A stretch of 64,000 nt of DNA from Balanoglossus misakiensis (GCA_040954595.2 CM082596.2:8184001-8248000), one strand, 5' to 3'; positions 11,131-30,925 are shown, counted from the stretch's first letter. Notes: generated by a model from the sequence alone, not told the origin. Made by a program: numbers and translations.

Positions 11131-13023
11131 GGACGATTAACAATTTGACTGAAAACAACAGAATGCCAAGATTTTTACATGAGCAGTAATTTGTGTTTTG
11201 GGCCTTGCCAAGTTAAATTAATCAATCAGCATATTGAATCCTTTGGTATCACCTTAATTAGTCAGTTTGAACATTTTGCCATTTGGTGCTTAATGCAAAA
11301 CACCGTAGACCTTAAACATGATTGAAAATTATGCCCACTTGAAAAAAGCAGACAAATGTAATTTGTCATTAGAGTGATAACGAACTGACGTGACAATATC
11401 AGAAGAGAGTTGTTTGAATTACACTTACAGCTTCTCAGATCCAAACTGAAAATGTAATTGAAGGACTACACACACTTGTACGCATACATACCGGTACACA
11501 CACTTGCCCAGTTGTAGCTGATTTTTAAAGACATCTTTCCCCATCGTCACAATGTGTAACATTTCTGAAGTGATGAATAAAGTGATAGCAAGTGACCAAC
11601 TTCAAGAATAGACTTATGAACTTGTTAATCTTCAACCCATTCATGGTGGAGGTACTCTATGATTGCAACCATAATGTTATGTAGCCAGTTCGGAATATTT
11701 CACAACCACTGTTCTGGACTTATCGAACAGCCCTTCAGGACTTTACGCGCGTGATTCAGTGGCTAGATAACGCTGTCAGATGTCTGTTCCAGCTCCTTCA
11801 AAGCCATTTGTGCAAACCTGAAACCATCTTTCTGTAAACCGTAAACGTACAAAAAATATCCAGTCAACCCAACGTGCACCTATCGCAGCTGTACTTAGTT
11901 ACTTCAGAATCAACACCAGTTCAGAGTGTGCAATTAAGTTTTGCACACATTTCCAACAAATGACAATGATAATATTCTGAGCAGTTAGAATACGATGAAT
12001 ACTAGTGACTGACCACTATGCTAATCTGCCAATTAGCATACATGTACCATTGCCATGGGGAAAATAGCCATGTAAAATTCAGATGTCTAAATATTGTTTC
12101 ATTCATGAATTTAAAAACAAATCTTTGAGAAAGTGAACGGTGCCTTGGCTGAACACATACACACACAAACAGGGTAGTCGAATAAGTAATTAGCACTTTG
12201 TTTCGCAGATATAGAATTAAGTGCATGATCGTTAGCATCGGAAAGGATAACTCAGAATTAGATCAAGAAACATGAATTCACAGTAATTAAGATGAACATA
12301 AATAGCAAAGTGTGATAGTATTCAAATTATAGTAAAATACATCAAGAAAAGCATACAAAATAAGTTCACTTATATTTCTCGGGGTTTTTTTTTTCGGTTT
12401 CCATGTATTTACAATGTTACTCAAGAAAAGATGGTATACCTTTACAATTAAACCAAACCTCATCACATAATTGATTAGGCGTGTAGTGACAGAGATGAAT
12501 TTTGTAACATAAACCCAATAGCTGTAATAAAAGAACTGAAAAATATAAAAACAGTTTACATCAGAGGCAGTAAGGATACCTATCTTGTCACTGTATTTAA
12601 TCCAGGTGATGATTCCCTCTAAAATTTTCAAAATATAAATTTTGATTATTTAATTTTTAAACTTAGTTCATTGTATATTACTTTCAATCAATTATTTGTC
12701 ATTCATTGATTAAGATTTATTTGTCAATATGATTACAGATTGATGGTGAAAATTTTGACAACTTGATGTTGGATTCTTAATAGCAAAGATAGAATGACAT
12801 TTCATCTCTGTATGATTGAACACTTTCCAAGTCAGTATCTCACTCCTAAATTTGTATTTATCATCTATTCTACAGTGAATTTCCACTGAACAAAGTTTTA
12901 ATTATAAACTGTTACAAAGCAACACACATTTTTATGATACAATATAATATGTTGGTGGTGCATGTAATATTCTAAAGTGTACAAAAAGGGCTCAAAATGA
13001 ATATACAACAATGCAAATATTCT

Positions 13024-13123
13024 NNNNNNNNNNNNNNNNNNNNNNNNNNNNNNNNNNNNNNNNNNNNNNNNNNNNNNNNNNNNNNNNNNNNNNNNNNNNN
13101 NNNNNNNNNNNNNNNNNNNNNNN
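13024..13123. other. Assembly gap (100 N)
   Basis: There are exactly 100 undetermined bases, the usual placeholder for a gap of unknown length, so the true size of this spacer is uncertain. Confidence 0.99.
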
Positions 13124-13559
13124 ACAATTAGAAGTGCAGTTTGTAGTTTTAAAAGATGCGTTATAAAAATTCACTTCAATGTCACAGAGTCATAGAAAAA
13201 GGCTGAAATTTGTCCCCCTTTTGTCTGCAAAAGACAAGTCCCCTCCAATTTGCAAAAATATAAAATTTGGGGTTTTGACAGACTAATAAGTTGCTTTACC
13301 ATCACATATTGCCCCATTAACATAATGCCCCCTGCCAATATCAAATATTTTCCCCCATTCATATACTGCCCCCCCAAAAATCAAATATTCCCCTCCCCTT
13401 CCTTTCCTTTACAACAAAAGTGACTGAGGTCACCATCTACACTTTTATACACCACACACAAAAAGATGTCAGCAAATGATAAAAAAATATTAATTTAAGG
13501 CTGATCCAAAAGTGGAACTGTTGTAAAATAGTCAACTCTGTACCCCCATCAACAATGAG

Positions 13560-13565
13560 TTTATT
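13560..13565 (-). promoter_or_regulatory. Candidate PPP1CB polyadenylation signal
   Basis: AATAAA on the minus strand, about 260 bases past the PPP1CB stop codon. Other AATAAA sites occur further on, so this is only a candidate. Confidence 0.3.
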
Positions 13566-13827
13566 TCCTGAGAACACACTCGTATGAAAATAATTTTTGT
13601 TTCACACTATCACAGGCATAAGTTTCACAGCTACTATTTGTTTTTTGTTTCGTTCACCAATCTGTTTTACTTTGTTTCTTTAGAACCGAACACACTTGTG
13701 TGAAACTAATGAAAGGAGGGTGTGAGTGTGTGCTCTTAGGGTTGGCAAGGGAATCTGTGCTGAAATGGCTACAAATGTGTATAGAGACAGAAGTCACCAA
13801 ATAGAAATTGTGAAAAAAACAGAGTCT

Positions 13828-20410
<6,583 letters not shown>

Positions 20411-20426
20411 ATTGCCTAGCTGGTTC

Positions 20427-20434
20427 TGACGTCA
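20427..20434 (-). promoter_or_regulatory. CRE (TGACGTCA) upstream of PPP1CB start
   Basis: A perfect palindromic CREB/ATF site 16 bases upstream of the PPP1CB ATG, within the likely 5' UTR or core promoter. The start itself lies in a CCGCCAT context. Confidence 0.45.
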
Positions 20435-21927
20435 TGGTTGTCAGCCATTAGTTACCTTATTTAGCAATCACTTGGGCTGAACTAAATTTCAGAAATATTC
20501 AAGGCGTGCCTGCAAAATTCGTGAATTATTCAAAAATGAAGAGTAATCGAATAACAAGAAACCAGCAATCATTTTACAGTGACGATTCAAAATTTAGAAT
20601 GGGTGAGTGAATGCAGGGATATTTTCATTGCCTGTTGGTCGTCTACCCCTTATTTTGAATAGACTAATCCCCACCCAAAGGGGGGGGGAGATCACCCACG
20701 TGAGTACCACGTGAACAGTACTCTTCGTATCGTACTCGTACGAGGCGATTCGTAGTACAAGTAGTCCAGAACCTAGCCGAAAAAAACAAAACACGAAGGC
20801 TAGACTCTAGACCATCATCGTAGTAGGTATGCCAATCTGAAATAAAGATAACTGGAATGAATACAATTTCTGATAAAAAAAATAGGCCTATGCGACTTCA
20901 GAGTAACTTTTCAAAGTATCAAGAGAACTTGAAGTAGCAGTGAGAAAGTTCGGGCCTGCGTCTCCTGTCTTAGGACAAGTCGGCTAATTATCAATATCCA
21001 ACAAGATAAACACAACAATGCAAGTCTTTTTATATTACTCATCTTATATCAATCGAAGCGATAATACCTGGGATGCAGACCAGGCGCATGGGGTCATATC
21101 ATGCGACGGGTTTCCTAGTAAATTTCGCTTTGCTTTTAATAGGCCTACAGTGACAAAAGTTTGTTGTATTGCAGGAATAAAAAAAAAAAAACTTTTGATC
21201 ATATAGTTAAAAATTGCGTTGAAATCCATTTCTTCAGTTCAAACCATTCAATTCTTAAATATATTAAAGCGTGAAGTTGCTGTAAGACACCCTAAGATTG
21301 TTCACTTCATGCTTTGATGTCACCTATCATAATTGCCACCACAGTTGCGAGCAAAATGCCCACATATTGGTACAGTACGTACAAAAATGAGACACTTTTT
21401 ACAGCAATTTTACAATTATGAAATCTCCGTATTCCATTGAAATATATTCGCATAGATATGCATATAACTTACGTGTCTGTCGCCTAAATGACATCGTAAT
21501 CGTCTGACATCTAAATTAGGCTATCCGTGGAAATTCAGTTTCGCACCAGCCTCAAAAATAGATGCAAATGCGTCATGAGAAACACCATATATACGGGGTA
21601 TAAAATATGTCCATTCTGACTTATGCAAAGTAATATATAGTAGAAATTGAGATGAGCAGTGAATGGATGTGGCGAGACGATGTGAAAATTTTGCTTTGCA
21701 TAAACCACGCAGAAAGAACACCTTGTGAAAAAATGTCGTTGCCACGGTCCAAAAGAAGAATACCATTTTCTCAGTTCCCCCACCACTAAATGCCAAACGG
21801 GTATGAAGAAGTTGTATAAACATGTGAATGACGGGTGGCCGAAGTTGAATGACGGGGAGCTGTAGCACAGCGCAGCCAGCGGTTGAAATGGGACAGGGAC
21901 GAATCTGTGGACGTGTGTTTACATCGC

Positions 21928-21948
21928 TGACGTCACTTCCATAGCAAC
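21928..21948 (+). promoter_or_regulatory. CRE plus RFX X-box in BBOF1 promoter
   Basis: TGACGTCA at 21928-21935 is followed at once by ACTTCCATAGCAAC at 21935-21948. The latter fits the X-box consensus RYYNYY-N2-RRNRAC bound by RFX factors, the standard switch for ciliary genes. It lies about 145 bases upstream of the start of a ciliary basal-body gene. A GCCGCCATATTGG motif follows at about 21953-21965. Confidence 0.6.
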
Positions 21949-22091
21949 GCTGGCCGCCATATTGGTTTCTTGTAAAGGAGGACGTGAAGCAACAATACTT
22001 GGATAATAATACGAACGTAATATCGTGACAGTGCAGTCGTTGCACTTCGACTTATATTGAAACTTATAAGTGCAGTTATAACGAACCAAAC

Positions 22092-25000
22092 ATGCCAAAG
22101 AAGGGCAAAAAGGGTAAGGGGAAAGGCAAAGGGAAGAAAGGGTAAGTCGTTTAAAGTTGAACCCCCAACTTGGCCTATGCGATTTCTTCCTTCAACCATT
22201 ATCGTCTTACTGTAGTTCTTTACACACACGGTTTCTAGAACCGTGATTTACAGTGTGAGCTCTTGTCAACAGATACTAGTACTGACTCTGTGTCACAGTA
22301 CAAAACTTAGTTGCAACGAATGTATTGTAAGCTGTAGTACTGTACAGTCATCGGAACCATACTAGTCACTGAATACATGTAATTACTAGTATTTACGGGT
22401 TGAATCAGGCCACACGGTGTGATTCTCTTGGCTGTAGGCAGTAGTGTATCCGATGCTCGGGCTACTCGGTTGATAATGTCCGTCGCACTACTGCAGTTGT
22501 GCTGCAGACAACATCATCAACCAGTGTTGAACCACAGTCCCCCGGTAATACTAATACCGGTAATCGAGGCACTGTGCATCAACCCAGCACCCGCCACAAC
22601 AGTCATTGCAGCTATGCAATAACTGTAGCCCTTCCATTCTACTTTCAGGCTAATAACACTAACACATACACACTGAATAATATCAGACACACTTTGTTTG
22701 ACTGTCTAACAATACATTTTTTACCTCTAATAACTTGATAATAACACTGACACACTGTTACAATGATTGTCACGGGTGCTGTCAACCTGGCAGCACCCGC
22801 TACAACCATTGCAGCTAACACCCAGACACACAATAATAATAACATTACATACATATAATCTATGCCTGTCTAACATTTTCTACTTCCATTCTAATTTATG
22901 CTAATACCACTAACAGGGACAGCAATGGGCAATCTACAGATGATGAGTCTTTGTAAGTTTTCAGTGCAATATATTGCTGGGTTCATAGTGTTTGCTCCAA
23001 GAAAGTCCTGAGGCTGTACTTCACCCCCCTCTAAGTGTTTACAAACCACAACAGAATAATTTCCTGTGAAAAGACTTACATTTATAAGTTGTTAAGCCAG
23101 TTCTGTCCACAAGTTGATCAGCATGGTAGGCTGCTTAGTCTTGTAGTAAAGTACTCTACATAGTACAAGATCTACCGGGAAATGGCTCAGTCGTTTTAAT
23201 ACTTCAAGTGGTCCTATAGACTGTGATAATGTTCTTCAACAACCTTCATCATTTATGTAGAATGTACTAACTAAACTATATGTCTGTTGTGTTGTGTTGC
23301 ATCCTGCAAAGCATCCAATCCCGTATACTGCTGATCCAATCAAAATGGTATCATTGCGCAGCTTTGTGTGATACTTGTTGGAGTTTGACAGCTGTCTTTT
23401 CTGTGACTTGCATGCTTGTTGGTTTTGCACGGTAGATATTCTTTCTTGAAGCCACAGATAGTTTAATTGTCGTTTGTATATTGTGGTTGTTGGTGCCCCC
23501 TTCCTCAGCTTTTTGCAAGTTCTGCCAGTTTGTTTTGTTTGAGTTTTGTTTTGTATACATCTGAATACATGTATTGGAAACACCTGCTGCTGCAGTCTCT
23601 CTGGCGGATCACAGTACAAGAGATTACCCATGACTCTCTTTGATTTGTACATGGTATGAACTTAAGGATACATGTACATGTATCTTTAATGAAAGTCTCT
23701 TCTTGGTTCATTCAATATGCAGAAAGAAGAAAGCCAGTAAAAAGTTCACCGACTCAGCACAAGCGACGGCCAACTCTAGACTCTGGGAAGCCAGGTTAGA
23801 AGCCACGGAGAAATCCAGACAGGAATACAGAGAAAATGCCAAGAGACTGGCGTTTGAGAACGAAGCTTTGCAAACGCATGTCACGCAGGCAGAGAGAGAC
23901 ACCATTGATGTTGTCACTTTTCTCAAGAAGGAAGATCAGGCCAAGGAAGATCTGGTAAGTGATTGTTGATCTGCAAGTGTCTCGTATTCACAGACGGGTA
24001 AGTTTTGTTAGCCCCAGCTGATGGTTAGAAACGCAGAGATTGTCAGATCAGCTGATTGGAACATGTCAAAAATGGAAAAACCTATCAACTCTTTCTGTTC
24101 TGTATCATCGCCATCAATACAATAGTGTGCACACTATGGAACTATGCAGCTCAAGCCAGTCAACAGTTTGTTGAGTTTGTATCAGTGGCCAACAGTGCTT
24201 CACAAGACTGACACTTCACTTTGATTTGACATAAACACAAGTTACCAAGGGGTAGTGTGTACATGTACATCAATATAATTGTGTAAAACCACATCTGTTG
24301 ATTCTGGTGTACAGGCACTTTTTATGCATACTGTTTGTGGGGTAAATCACGTTCCACAGGCTGTGTGTGAATGTTTGACAATCACTTTTTTTGAAGTGCT
24401 TCGTGTTTTTGTCGTCAATGTTTTTCTCATGTGGAATTTTGCATGACAGTGGCGTGGATGAAATATAACACTGACTTGAATGTTGGCAGCAATAAAGTGT
24501 TTTTTCCTGGTGAAAATTTCAGAAAAAAACAGATTGATTCCAAGCCAGAGAACCAGAACAGTTTGTTACTGGTATTGGAAAACATTTGTACATGTATCAC
24601 CTTCATATAACTTTTGTATGCCATGTGTTTTTTGACAGATTGCGAAGTTACAGAAACAGTTGAAAGACACGAAGAGAGATGCTAGGAAAGAGAAGCAGCA
24701 GATTGTAAGTAGACATTTTGACAGATGGAAGTCCTGTTTTATCATATTTCAGTGCAATGCAGCACCTACAAATGTATCTACTGTGGTGGGAATAATCGGA
24801 AAAAGTTTACAACATGTAATGACTGAAGAATTGAAACTGTCACATTTGAAATCAACAACAGAAAATTTAAAATGGGTTACAATAATCACTGTATTTTTAG
24901 GTTCGTATTACATTATTATACTTGGATACAATTATCAAAATGGAAAAGTAACATTGACAGTATTTTTGTGTTACAGATTGACGAGTTTAGCCAAAGAATT

Positions 25001-28000
25001 AACCAACTGGAGGATTCGCTCGGTGATAAAAGTAATGAAGTGAAAATGATGCAGAGCGAGTTGAAGTTAGTCAAAGAATTCAGAAGAAAACGTGGACAAA
25101 TGCAGAAGGAACTTGATGAGGTTTGTTCAGTTGAATGTAGATTACATAGTGTTCGGGGGTCACATAATCAAAATTGGGGCACAGTGCCAATGGTGCTATT
25201 TGTATATAAAGATATGCGAATTGTATTGAGCAAGGCTTACAAGCTAAAAATAACATGGACTTGCATGTAACTCAATTGCCTATGCAATTTTGTTACATTT
25301 TACGCAAAGTTCTGAATGCGTATTGAATCTAACAGAACTTCTGGGTGATATATATATATTATAGATTAAAGAAGAGATGTTTTTAACAAATAAAGAGCAC
25401 AAATCAACTCTCCAAAGGATGGAACATAAATTCTTCGAGGAAAAAATCAGATTGCAACAAGAAGCCAGCCAGAAAATTGCTGAGTTAGCTGAAAGAGCCC
25501 ACACTGAAGCAATTGCGTAAGTATAATAATTGGCTTTGCTGTGTTATTATGTCTTTATTTGGCAATTAGTGCTGACGTATATAGTCTTACTGACATTACA
25601 TATATGCATGTACATATTTCTTCCACCAACATTCTTCAGGGCTTGCGTTCACGTTTTTTTCACTGGATAAAATTGTGAAAGGTAAATACATGAGACATCA
25701 CTGTTCAGAAGAAATCGGTTGAAATGCTGGTGTTTTGTCTTCATTTCAGCAATCTGGATGAAACAACGCGTTCAGTTTACAAAGAGAATGTGCGTTTGAA
25801 TGAAGCTCTGAGTTATCACATGAAGGATGCGGACGAAGTGAGAAAAGCCAAAGAAGCTTTGGAGAAAGAGAACGAGGAACTGAAAGGAGGAAAGGATTTG
25901 AATGATCATCTGGTGGAGAGTAAAGTTATTGAAGTCAAGAAACAAAAAGAACAAATAAGAGAGGTATGAATTAACTTGGAACATTTCATGTGTGAATGTG
26001 TCTCTCCCATGTAAAACTGCCTTTCTGTTGTACTTTGGATAACTTTATGAAATGTTCCGTCTTTAAAGATATACGGTCACCTATGGAAAATTAGCTATAG
26101 TTACAATGGCAAATTGAGATCTAGCCAATCACAGATTTTCAGTGGGTGGCACACGCGAAAAAAAGAGCGCCGCCATATGTTCTTTAGAACGCTCAAATAC
26201 GCCATTTCAGCCATATATGGACGTATGTAATTTGGTGGTGACTGTGTACCTTTAACAAAGCCTGTTCATGAGTAATGACTATTATTATTGTCGACCGATG
26301 AATTTAACTCTGGACTTGAATTCAATTTTTAACAATAAAACGCTGATTACGGAAGCACAAAAGGGCTGTGTTGAAACACCCAAAGACTAGGCATTTTCTC
26401 AACGTTTTACAGAGTAGAGCAAGAAACCACAGTTGATAGCTAAAAACCAAACAAAATAGTGGGAAATATTGCTCAAATATGGAGTTTACAACGATGACAT
26501 TTCCTTTGTAACACATATTCTCGTCTCAACGCGCATGCGCGTTACTTCCCAGCAAATTTTCCGTTCGATGCATTCAAACAGTGGACTTCCTTCCATATTT
26601 CATGCGCACCGTATAAGTAGATTCTGGTTTGTCCCTCCTTTTCACCCAAGCTGCTGTCTTTTCCCGATCTCCGACACAGATTATGGTCGCCGCCATCTTC
26701 TCTGTTGTTAGGACAGAGCACTGCCTTATGGGATTGACTGTTCACTAAACGTCAGTAACCAGCGGCTACAGCTGGAACATGCGTGTGAGATGAGCTAGGC
26801 GCTTTAAACAAGGACACTGAATGATTTCTCTGTTTCTGTAACACAGCTACAAGACAAAGTGCGGACATTGGAGACAGCTCTCAGTCACGTCGTCCGGGAG
26901 TTTGAAACCGAAAGAGACATCGTTTTGAAGAAAACTGCAATCGAGACGGAGGCCAGTCGGGTGGAGATTGCCAAGTTGTTGAGAACTGTGGAGTTGAAGT
27001 CCCGAGAAATGAATAAAGTCAAGAAGTTAGCAAAGAATATACTGGACCAGGTCAGTTGAATTTGTACTGGCAGTTTACCTTTAAAAGGTTCTGCCCATGC
27101 TGGTTGGTGGTGGTCAGGCCCGACCAGCGTTTAAAGGGACAAAGTCTCTCTCTTGCCGCCCTTTTTCCATTAATTATGTTTGATACAAGACACTGTGTAC
27201 GTTATTCTACATGTGGATATATGGTTAATCAACGTTCGACCACACACAACTTCCATCCAACTTGTAGACACGAGAGCGAAAAACTTGCCAAAATGAATAA
27301 TCGGTGTTTACCATTTATTCATTTTGGCAGGATTTTTACTCTCATATCCTACAAACGGAATGGAAGGTGTGTGTGGTTGAACATTGATTCACTAAATATC
27401 CACATGTAGAATAACATAAACAGTGTCTTGTATCAAACATAATTAATGGAAAAAGGAGCAGCGAGAGAGAGACTTTTCCTTTTTAAGTGAAAAAGCTAGC
27501 AAACAAAGGCTGCCAGCACGCATTGTGTACTCAATCTAATTTACTGTCTCATTTTGATACAAGTACATAGATGAATGGGTATGACTTGCAACAGAAATTA
27601 ATTTTAATGAATATCAATATTAATGTGTCTAAATATTAATGAGTGGCCAGCACTCAAGTCAAGCTGGGCAAAACCCTGCCTTCTAGTGTTAAATATCAGA
27701 CCAATACCTTTTTGTCAATTTTGATCATCAAACTGTAAAACACTTTATTTTCGCGAGCAATAAATTTTCGTGAAATCCGCGAGAGCCAAAATAGCATGAA
27801 AATAAAAAGTCACGTAAATTTTTGTTGAAGATAACGATGCAGTGAATGAAATAAGAGAACACGAAAATTAATACTCGTGAGATAGTGGCCTCTCTCGATA
27901 TCGCGAAAATTTCAACTCGCGAAAATATGTGTTTTACAGTACTTCATGACATGTCTTTCATGACAAATTCAGTATGTGCATTATTTTGCAAGGTCTTAGT

Positions 28001-29831
28001 CTTGTCTGCATATGATTATGAATGGAAATCAGTTTTTTCAATGCAAAAGGTCTCACTTGACATGGAAATAAACATGTAACTATGTGTTCAAGATGAATGC
28101 TTTTTTTAAATTTTATATCAATTAAAAACTTGTTCTTATTTTATTACAGAGATTAGATGTAGAGAAATTTTTCTTGGAAGCACTGGAGCAAGTCAGATTA
28201 GAAATCAACACAAACAGAAAACAGTATCGGCAAGACGCAGCGACCATGTACACAAAAAAGATGCTGGCAGCGCACAAAGGAGTTGGAGAGTATCCGAAAA
28301 TAAGAACTTTCGATAAATCAGAAACAAGTACCAATAATGTGTATAGTGATCTACAAGCTGCTGAAAGTTGGTGAGTCCATCTCTTGACATTCTGTGAAGA
28401 CTCTTTCATCGCCAGTTTCAATTCAGCCTGTAATGCCCGAGTAGCTGTCACATTTGGCTATGGGTTGGCTTGTTGGGGGTGTAGAATGGCTCATGGATGT
28501 TCTGGAAACTTGCAAGCCCACAAGCTTCTTGTGGTCTGGTGCACCTGGCAAACAGGATGAGTTGCTGAGTTAGAGGGGGGGGGGGGGGGTGTAACACGTT
28601 CACTACAACAGGAGATCCAGACTGTGTGTAAAAAAGGGAGTGTTATTCTTTGCTATCAATCACGTGATCTGGCCATGTGACCAACGGTGTTGTCATTTCC
28701 AGATGAAGGGCAAGCAATATTTCGGCATCCAGTAAAAGTTTTTCCGAGTGTGTTTAAAACCGCCAGACACGTAACATGTATCAGGTATAATGCCTTATCA
28801 GCCCCATGGAGTTTCGTCTGCACAGTCTTTGTCTGGACCACGTTGTTGAAGTTGCCCGTCAGCTGGAAATTTGAATGCGAACGTAACTGCCGTCTGAGCG
28901 CGTTTGACGTTATTTGATATCGAAGAATTCAAGGTAACAAAATTGAGTTCAAACAGTCTTTGTGAAACCTTTGCATTGAAGATTGTTACTTATTCATTGC
29001 AGGGCTGGACTCAGTAGTCAAGTGGATATCAGTGACCTGACATGGGAACAGAAAGAGAAAGTGCTGAGGGTACTCTTTTCCAAGATGAACGGGGCCAGGG
29101 TCAAACTCCATGCTCCTGAACGACTAGGGCCTGTCAAAGAAAGCAAGGTCATCTTGGCTGATGAAGAAATGTAAGTACAAAATTGTGATAGAGTGCACCT
29201 GGTCATAAACAAGTTCCTATCCTTGGTTGATGGGGTTTATGAACAATGGTCAGTCTCATACTGGATAAGACAGCTTGTGTATGAACAGCTCATGGTAGTG
29301 GCGTGATGAATTTGACTGTCAAACCTAATCTGGAGTATTGACTTCTCAGTGTTGAAGTTGTTCAAAGTCTTAATCACACAGGCTCCATCAGTCATTGGTC
29401 TAACATAGGCCCAAAATGTGTGTAGGATCAGTGGTACCTGAAAGATAGTTATTGGAACATGCCACGCACCATAAATTTTCAAATAGAGTTGAGTGACCAA
29501 CCACACTTTGATTGACTCAAAATCAGAAATTGAATACAACTTTTTGGCTAAAAATCCTCTTTTTTTAAATACGATATTACCCCATGAAAAAGAAATTACG
29601 CCACTTCACAGAAGTTACACCGAAAAATTATAATGCTGATTCTATTTTGTTTCTTCCAACAGAAAAGCTATAGAACCTGCACCAGAAGAAGACAAGACAT
29701 TCCTGACACAAGCCCGTGTAAGCGACAGTCCAGAACTGAATACAAACCCAGTTGTACCTGATATAGGAACGTCACTTGCTGTGCAAAGTGGAGCACAGGA
29801 TACTGTTGCAGAAAGTACAGCTGTATCTTGA
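22092..29831 (+). CDS. BBOF1: Basal body-orientation factor 1-like coiled-coil protein
   Basis: BBOF1 proteins are ciliary components that align basal bodies and maintain motile-cilium axonemes. Eleven exons join in phase: 22092-22141, 22917-22952, 23723-23954, 24639-24704, 24977-25120, 25365-25516, 25750-25963, 26847-27050, 28150-28370, 29003-29170 and 29663-29831, giving 551 residues (human about 530). The N-terminus is a lysine/glycine tract (MPKKGKKGKGKGKGKKG). Residues from about 30 to 370 are almost continuous heptad coiled coil rich in E, K, Q and L. The C-terminal quarter is less helical and acidic. The identity rests on the basic leader, length and coiled-coil pattern, with no catalytic motif to confirm it; another DUF4515-type coiled-coil ciliary protein is the alternative. 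The X-box in the promoter supports a ciliary role. The second exon is a 36-nt symmetric mini-exon. Confidence 0.78.
22757..22816. repeat. Small hairpin family E, copy 3
   Basis: Copy in BBOF1 intron 1, ending CAGCACCCGCTACAACCATTG. A more diverged relative lies just upstream at about 22480-22615. Confidence 0.7.
26010..26340 (+). repeat. Dispersed repeat family M, copy 3 (split by family A MITE)
   Basis: Left part ends TATGAAATGTTCCGTCTTTAA; right part resumes ACAAAGCCTGTTCATGAGTA. The 193-bp family A element lies between. Confidence 0.65.
26063..26255 (-). mobile_element. MITE family A, copy 3 (inverted, nested)
   Basis: Inverted copy in a BBOF1 intron, inserted inside an older dispersed repeat (family M). 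The host repeat resumes directly after the second TTAA. Confidence 0.88.
27131..27486. mobile_element. Long-hairpin family C, copy 3
   Basis: Full-length hairpin in a BBOF1 intron, starting 81 bases after exon 8. Confidence 0.86.
27732..27941 (+). mobile_element. MITE family B, copy 4
   Basis: Full-length copy in the BBOF1 intron between exons 8 and 9, about 210 bases upstream of exon 9. Confidence 0.88.
28637..28929 (-). repeat. Dispersed repeat family L, copy 2 (inverted)
   Basis: Inverted copy of the element at 3332 in a BBOF1 intron, 74 bases before exon 10. A short third piece (CTATCAATCACGTGATCTGG) is at about 2310-2350. Confidence 0.7.
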
Positions 29832-30197
29832 GGAGTTGGATAGTACAAGTCTCTCGTATCTAGTTGAAATCCCCCAATTTTTCAACTGTTTTAAATTTAC
29901 AACACAAAAAGGATTCAAAAATCTATTTTATGTGTTTGATGTGTATACCGCTGTTTCATTGACAGTAAAGTGTCGACTTTGTTTATATTGACAATACTAA
30001 AGTTAGCGTTTTTTTCTATATTTGTCATTCTTCCGTGTTTTCATTCTTGTTTACATATGAATTGGATCTGGATGCAGTATGTGTTAATACAGGATCAAAT
30101 TTTGGGGTGACCTTTGACCTAGTTTTGCATATCTTGGCCTCCATACTGGATGGAGACCATGTGCTAGGTTATGCATGCATTGGCATTGGCACTTTGT

Positions 30198-30286
30198 TAC
30201 CCGTTCACCAACTTGGTTCAGTCCAAACCTATTGTTTTCTATGGTATGGTTGGACCTCTATAGAGGGAACTGGGAATGAAAAAGTT
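30198..30286. repeat. Short inverted repeat family D, copy
   Basis: Full copy in the probable BBOF1 3' UTR, ending AAAAAGTTAA. Confidence 0.72.
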
Positions 30287-30658
30287 AAGCACGCTGGTTC
30301 GAGGACATCAAAAGCATCTAGTTTCTAGTAGCAATGTTGCAGTAGTGCAAATGTTATTGTGGAACACCGTTTAACACATGGCTGCTTGTTGTTGGTAATT
30401 CTCCTGTGAAATGTCAGTCATAACCAAATGGGCAATTCATTACTTCTATGCTATTCAGTGTAAAGATCACCTCAGACAGATATGGATGTGAGTTTAATAT
30501 TACGCAAAATTATGATTTGACTTTGAAATGTACAGTTTTGACAGAATATTGGATGCAATTGAACATGGCTGACTGCATATTGAGATATAGTCACTGAAAC
30601 AAAAATCTCCTGAAGTCTTTTCATGCAAAGTATTTTGACAAGGGTCACACAATGTACA

Positions 30659-30824
30659 TACAGTCAAACCTGTCTATAGTGGCCAGTCAAGGGACTTTAC
30701 CAAACTGGCCTTTATAGACAGGTGGTCTTTATAGACAGGTTAATTTATACACGTGTAAATTGCACAGGGACTGTAACTAAGTGGTCACTATATAGAGGTG
30801 GTCACTAACACAGGTTTGACTGTA
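30659..30824. mobile_element. TA-flanked pogo/Tigger-like MITE
   Basis: Termini CAGTCAAACCTGTC and GGTTTGACTG with TA on each side. TIRs starting CAGT with a TA target are typical of pogo-type Tc1/mariner elements. Non-coding, about 166 bp. Confidence 0.8.
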
Positions 30825-30925
30825 TTAAAAAGACATGCCTATATATCCTAGCAATGATTCTTTGTACTATCTTCCCGGAAGATGATTTTCTCAAGGGTGA
30901 ATTTTGTATATATGAATTTGTACAG

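Larger units (their letters stand above)
10201..13827. other. Intergenic region / probable PPP1CB 3' UTR, with assembly gap
   Basis: This A+T-rich stretch lies between the FANCM start and the PPP1CB stop codon. I see no coding exon with splice support. It holds two dispersed-repeat copies near 10853-11130, a short (GTT)n run near 11068-11090 and a 100-base N gap. Part of the right side is probably PPP1CB 3' UTR. Confidence 0.6.
20411..22091. other. Intergenic spacer between divergent PPP1CB and BBOF1 genes
   Basis: Head-to-head spacer of about 1.7 kb. It holds the PPP1CB and BBOF1 promoters at its two ends. A 174-codon minus-strand open frame at 21521-22045 has no recognisable domain and overlaps the BBOF1 promoter, so I do not call it a gene. 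A CACGTG-containing stretch lies near 20695-20715. Confidence 0.6.

Noticed and set aside
12992-13174. Open frame crossing the N gap
   Set aside because: It consists mostly of undetermined bases.
21521-22045. 174-codon minus-strand open frame upstream of BBOF1
   Set aside because: No recognisable domain, unusual composition, and it overlaps the X-box promoter and 5' UTR of BBOF1.
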